Positions 41,584 to 44,718 of a stretch of DNA of 44,718 nt are shown here, one piece after another. The stretch comes from Cytophagales bacterium (GTDB lineage: Bacteria; Bacteroidota; Bacteroidia; Cytophagales; Microscillaceae), in NCBI GenBank assembly GCA_013297825.1, contig JAAFIN010000009.1, positions 1-44,718 on the forward strand. The letters are read 5' to 3'. A program made the position numbers and the translations under genes. The notes under the pieces were generated by a model, which was not told the DNA's origin, did not search any database, and saw only the letters and a program-made list of their open reading frames with translations. Positions within the stretch are counted from its first letter, which is position 1, and the number at the start of each line of letters is the position of its first letter.

Positions 41584-43389
41584 TTAAATTTTGATTGTAA
41601 CCCCTGCTAAAAAACTAAAACCTTGTGCAATGTAACCTGCAAAAGTAGGATTTTTTTGGTTAAACACATTGAAAAAAGACAAAAATGCAGAGGTTTTTTT
41701 TGAAAATAAATATTCTCCGCCTAATGACAAATCAACTATATTTAGCAAATTTTGTTCCTTTGTTTGTGCATTGAGGTATTTCCTTTGATATTCGCCTTGT
41801 AATTTTAACCAAAATTGCATATTTTCTAAATATTTTTTTCCTTTTTTTGGCAAAAAACGTACTTCTAAGTTTGTTGTAAATTGCGGTAAATGCCACGCTT
41901 GCATTTGCATAAAAGTTTGATATTTGTAATGCGAAAAATTTGCTTTTGTTTGTAAAGTACCTTCTTTTGTTTCTAAGAAATACCTGCCTCCTAATACAAA
42001 ATTTGTAATACTTATCTTGTCATATACCAAAGAAAATTTTGCACTATCTAAAGAAGAGTTTATCCAAAGTGGCATATTTTGGTTTTGGGAAAATCCTTGT
42101 TCTACATAAAGACTGTATTTGTGATTTGGATTTTTTAAGGTGGAATTATAATGAAATTTTAAACGAATATTTTGTAATTGTTGGGTGTGAATAATGGTAA
42201 TGTTAGGCTCAATCCAAGGATTTTGTTCAGAAAAATTAGCCAAATTATTTCTTATGGTTTGTCCATCATACAAAATTTTTGCATCTAAATTTTTATTTAT
42301 GTAATATAAAAATGCAAAATTTGGGTACAAATGCAATCTTTTATAAAACCTAATATCATCATTATCATAACTCACACGAAAACCTCCTGTTATTTTGATA
42401 GGATAATTTGGTAATTGATAAGTGATATTGGGCGAAAGTTGTAAAAAATTTCTTTTAAAATATAATTCTTTTTCTTTGCGAGGCATCAACCAAAATTCTA
42501 TTTCACTATTAAAAATTGTATTTTTTAGAAATTTTTGAAAAGAATTAGTATTATTATGAAGATTTTTTGAGTTATGTAAGATTTGTGTATAATTAACCCT
42601 AAAACCAACGTTATTTTCGTTCACTTGTGCGATATTCTTATTTGCCCATTTGTTCCAAAATTGGAATTTTATTTCTCCTTCCAAAAAACGTTTTTTGGCG
42701 GTATCAGCATACAATATTTGTGTTTGAAAAGTAGTGCTTGTGAATACTTGTGAAAGTGTATCTTTGTCAAATTTTTTCAAACGATTTGGGTCATAATTAT
42801 AAAATCTATTTTGCTGACCTTTTATTGCAAGTTGTGCAGTAATTGCAATTTTTTTGTGCGTAAATTGTGTTCCAATTACAGCCCCAAAATTACCATTGCC
42901 TGAATATCGTTCTGCTACTGCACCCTTTTGAGCATTTTGAAAAAGAATTTCTGAAAAAAATCGCCAATTTTTCCACAGAATAGGGCTTTGTGTTTTATTT
43001 TTTATCCAAATATTGCCATAATTTCCTAAGCCTATTTGTGTGTAAGAGCGAGGCCCCCCAACAAGCCCCCCAACCCCCGAAGGGGGAGTTTTAAGTCCCT
43101 CAGCCCCCAAAGACGGAGTTTTTATAAAGTTTGTATCATTTTGAATATTAAAATGAATAGGCAAAAATTTTGGAAAAAACTCTTTTTGTGCAATATTATT
43201 TTCTAAATTGATGGGTGCAATTTTTTTGTTGGTATCAGGAATTTGTGTAATAGGTTTTTGAAAAATTTGGGGTAATTTTTGGGCATAAAGATTTTTTTTG
43301 TAAAAATTATTTACAAAAAAAATGCACAAAAAAACCAACAAATATTTAAAATTAAAATATCTAAAATATAGTAAAAAACGAATTTTCAA
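41584..43389 (-). CDS. Outer-membrane beta-barrel protein (putative porin), with a repeat-encoded insert
   Basis: About 600 residues. A signal region (KYLLVFLCIFFVNNFYKKNLYAQ) precedes a body of amphipathic strands typical of Bacteroidota outer-membrane barrels: YTQIGLGNYGNIWI, GAVIGTQFTHKKIAITAQLAI, KIKFHYNSTLKN-like turns, and a final GYIAQGFSFLAGVTIKI. The frame is open to 43473, but that TTG touches a terminator and would add a second hydrophobic segment, so TTG 43389 is preferred; there is no ATG. Residues about 88-113 (KTPSLGAEGLKTPPSGVGGLVGG) are encoded by a C-rich dispersed repeat. It follows two small secreted proteins on the same strand but behind a terminator. Substrate unknown. 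Confidence 0.65.
   Translation of the reverse strand: MKIRFLLYFRYFNFKYLLVFLCIFFVNNFYKKNLYAQKLPQIFQKPITQIPDTNKKIAPINLENNIAQKEFFPKFLPIHFNIQNDTNFIKTPSLGAEGLKTPPSGVGGLVGGPRSYTQIGLGNYGNIWIKNKTQSPILWKNWRFFSEILFQNAQKGAVAERYSGNGNFGAVIGTQFTHKKIAITAQLAIKGQQNRFYNYDPNRLKKFDKDTLSQVFTSTTFQTQILYADTAKKRFLEGEIKFQFWNKWANKNIAQVNENNVGFRVNYTQILHNSKNLHNNTNSFQKFLKNTIFNSEIEFWLMPRKEKELYFKRNFLQLSPNITYQLPNYPIKITGGFRVSYDNDDIRFYKRLHLYPNFAFLYYINKNLDAKILYDGQTIRNNLANFSEQNPWIEPNITIIHTQQLQNIRLKFHYNSTLKNPNHKYSLYVEQGFSQNQNMPLWINSSLDSAKFSLVYDKISITNFVLGGRYFLETKEGTLQTKANFSHYKYQTFMQMQAWHLPQFTTNLEVRFLPKKGKKYLENMQFWLKLQGEYQRKYLNAQTKEQNLLNIVDLSLGGEYLFSKKTSAFLSFFNVFNQKNPTFAGYIAQGFSFLAGVTIKI
43051..43126. repeat. Dispersed CCCCC/GGGGG repeat lying in frame within the porin gene
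   Basis: Two adjacent copies of an element close to the terminator sequence at 30110-30140: AGCCCCCCAACCCCCGAAGG... and a degenerate AGTCCCTCAGCCCCCAAAG.... The local base composition (C/G-rich) is unlike the rest of the gene. Confidence 0.8.
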
Positions 43390-43474
43390 TGCCTTAAAAA
43401 AATATGTAATTAAAAAAATAATGTATAAAACAAAAAAATGATTTTTAAAAATGTGAAAGTAGCCTAAAAACAAT

Positions 43475-43506
43475 AAAAATCCAAAAAAGTAATTTTTTGG
43501 ATTTTT
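43475..43506 (-). terminator. Terminator after the 146-residue secreted protein gene
   Basis: Perfect 14-base stem AAAAATCCAAAAAA / TTTTTTGGATTTTT with loop GTAA, 24 bases beyond the stop codon. Confidence 0.75.
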
Positions 43507-43529
43507 ATATGGTTAATTTTTTAAAAAAA

Positions 43530-43970
43530 TTACTTTTTCATACCAAGTAGCATAAATGCGTAGCCTTCTTTGCAATTTTTTTCTTTTTTCATAAAATTTA
43601 AGATTTTTTCCAAACCTTTATCACCTGAATCACCCATTTTAGCTTTTTGGATAAATGTTTTTGCTTCATCACAATTTTTTTCCATAACCTTTTCTATAGG
43701 TTTTTCTTCAATGGCACTTGAAAATGCTTGTTGTTCTTCTGGCGACAATGTCATCATTTTAGCCATAAATTTTTCTTGTGCTTTTTCCTCGCCCAAATCT
43801 GCCATATCAAGTATCATTTCACGAAATAATGGAGGATATTCTTTAAGCGTAGCTTTGGTACAATCACAAAGTTTTTTTGCGATTTTTTTTTCTGCTTTAC
43901 TTTGTGCAAAGGTATTTTTTGCACCAAAAATTAGTACAAAAACGAATAACAAGACCGTAATTTTTTTCAT
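43530..43970 (-). CDS. Small secreted four-cysteine protein (paralogue of next gene)
   Basis: A 146-residue exported protein of unknown function: signal MKKITVLLFVFVLIFGAKNTFAQ, then a helical, charged domain with the pattern KKLCDCTK (CxC), DLGEEKAQEKFMAKMMTLSPEE, one Cys in NCDEAK and one in KNCKEGYAFMLL. It shares length, LC(D/E)C start, (L/I)GEEKA and the final FMKK(E/D)K(N/K)C motif with the 165-residue protein directly upstream, so the two arose by duplication. Mature proteins would be periplasmic or secreted and probably disulfide-bonded. They are 21 bases apart and surely co-transcribed. No function is assigned. Confidence 0.78.
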   Translation of the reverse strand: MKKITVLLFVFVLIFGAKNTFAQSKAEKKIAKKLCDCTKATLKEYPPLFREMILDMADLGEEKAQEKFMAKMMTLSPEEQQAFSSAIEEKPIEKVMEKNCDEAKTFIQKAKMGDSGDKGLEKILNFMKKEKNCKEGYAFMLLGMKK

Positions 43971-43991
43971 TTTTTAGATATTTTTTTTAGT

Positions 43992-44489
43992 TTATTTTTT
44001 TTCTTCTTCAGGATTATACGCAGGTTCAGATTTACCTTCTTTTCTCCCTTTTTCTCGTAAATAACGCATTGCATAGCTTAATTCACATTTTTTGTCTTTT
44101 TTCATAAATTCAAGAATTGCAGTTCTTTCTGATTCAGTTTTTTTATCAAAAACTACTTCAGGAGCTTTACAGGCTTCTTCCAATTTTTTTTCAAAATCTT
44201 TATCATTTTTTTTAAAATCTTCCATAGCATTTCTATCTGTTTCATTTAATTTACCCATATTTTCCATCAATTTCATAACTGCTTTTTCTTCCCCTATTTT
44301 TGTTATATCAATCAATAAATTTTTAAAAACTTTTGGCAAAGTATTAAAGTTTTTCTCACCACACTCACAAAGTTGTTTTGCAAGTTGTTTATTTTTTTTA
44401 CTGATTTTTTGGGCAAAAACCGAATTATTTGTGGTAAAAATATTGGCTAATAAAACAAAAGCAAAGGAAAAAAGGATTTTTTTGTGCAT
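43992..44489 (-). CDS. Small secreted four-cysteine protein
   Basis: A 165-residue exported protein with signal MHKKILFSFAFVLLANIFTTNNSVFAQ and the same plan as its neighbour: KQLCECGEKNF (CxC), TKIGEEKAVMKLMENMGKL, EEACKAPE and LEFMKKDKKCELSYAMR. The C-terminal tail GRKEGKSEPAYNPEEEKK is hydrophilic and absent from the shorter copy. The helical prediction and Cys spacing are conserved, the rest has diverged, which suggests an old tandem duplication. It is the first gene of the pair; I see no clear TAnnTTTG promoter in the 160-base AT-rich leader. Function unknown. Confidence 0.78.
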   Translation of the reverse strand: MHKKILFSFAFVLLANIFTTNNSVFAQKISKKNKQLAKQLCECGEKNFNTLPKVFKNLLIDITKIGEEKAVMKLMENMGKLNETDRNAMEDFKKNDKDFEKKLEEACKAPEVVFDKKTESERTAILEFMKKDKKCELSYAMRYLREKGRKEGKSEPAYNPEEEKK

Positions 44490-44608
44490 AAAATTTTATT
44501 TTGAAAAAAATTATTTTGAAATTATATTATGTTTTAATTTTTTTTAAAAATATGACAAAAATTTTAAATAAAAAAAAATATTTAATTTTTCTAAAAAAAA
44601 AATGTATT

Positions 44609-44652
44609 TGGCTGTTTCATTTATCATTCAACATTTATCATTTAACATTAAA
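44609..44652. repeat. GGCTGTTT-headed heptamer array
   Basis: TGGCTGTTT followed by CATTTAT, CATTCAA, CATTTAT, CATTTAA, CATTAAA; its end overlaps the stop codon of the partial gene at the window edge. Confidence 0.8.
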
Positions 44653-44718
44653 ATCTTGCTCTATAAAAATTCCACGCTTTCACACGCATTGGTTTTTTCT
44701 TTTTTCCTACAAAAAATG
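44648..44718 (-). CDS. 3' end of a gene running off the window
   Basis: An open minus-strand frame of 22 codons ending in TAA at 44648-44650 reads FFVGKKKKPMRVKAWNFYRARF. The basic, aromatic composition looks like a genuine protein C-terminus, and the stop coincides with a heptamer array as at other gene ends here. Too short to assign a family. Confidence 0.4.
   Translation of the reverse strand, partial: FFVGKKKKPMRVKAWNFYRARF

Noticed and set aside
41584-43473. TonB-dependent receptor
   Set aside because: No plug domain or TonB box is visible in the N-terminal part; the protein looks like a barrel only.

Overview
The window is AT-rich, gene-dense DNA from a member of the Bacteroidota. The evidence is promoters of the TTTG / TAnnTTTG type, few recognisable Shine-Dalgarno sites, many lipoproteins with SPII signals, a membrane sensor regulator with a triple-tyrosine domain, a class III adenylate cyclase, and Bacteroidota-type families (DUF6090-like, HU-CCDC81/SPOR, DUF3108, GPH symporter). 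A Cytophagales-like organism is my best guess, but this is inference. Several genes (mazG, the GH30 gene, the porin at 41.6-43.4 kb) appear to start with TTG.

Region 1 (1-5.6 kb, mostly minus strand) holds housekeeping and small regulatory genes: a TetR regulator, tpiA, a TerB-like protein, a DUF6090-like membrane protein, mazG and efp.

Region 2 (6-26 kb) is the core: a beta-1,3/1,6-glucan (laminarin-type) utilisation locus. Eight minus-strand genes read from 22.6 to 6.1 kb: a secreted clan-A glycosidase fused to an outer-membrane beta-barrel, a multi-domain glycan-binding lipoprotein, a GH16 laminarinase lipoprotein, a large GH149-type beta-1,3-glucan phosphorylase, a GH17 lipoprotein, a GH30 lipoprotein, a GPH/MFS sugar symporter and a cytoplasmic GH17. 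A divergent triple-tyrosine regulator is at 23.0-26.1 kb. There is no SusC/SusD pair. The likely flow is: surface cutting (GH16, GH17, GH30, barrel-linked GH), passage through the barrel domain, inner-membrane import by the symporter, then cytosolic GH17 trimming and phosphorolysis to glucose-1-phosphate. Junctions in this locus mostly carry palindromes (REP-like hairpins or nested REPIN-like doublets).

Region 3 (26-35 kb) is mixed: a macro-domain hydrolase convergent with an AlkB-like oxygenase, fabI, a DUF3108 protein, riboflavin synthase, a LytTR response regulator, a small membrane protein and a membrane adenylate cyclase. Region 4 (34.9-37.7 kb) is a two-gene unit resembling bacterial conflict/signalling systems: a KGGxGRT NTPase with nine TPRs plus a partner with an N-terminal beta-rich motif. 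Region 5 (37.8-44.7 kb) has a sodium:solute symporter, an HU-like/SPOR membrane protein, an outer-membrane barrel, two secreted Cys-containing paralogues and the end of one more gene.

Intergenic DNA is unusually structured. At least five unrelated sequence families form near-tandem repeats with a period of exactly 7 (or 14) bases that abut start and stop codons; a nonamer family sits at 3' ends of plus-strand genes; and many short palindromes, some paired and tagged like REPINs, are scattered through the window.
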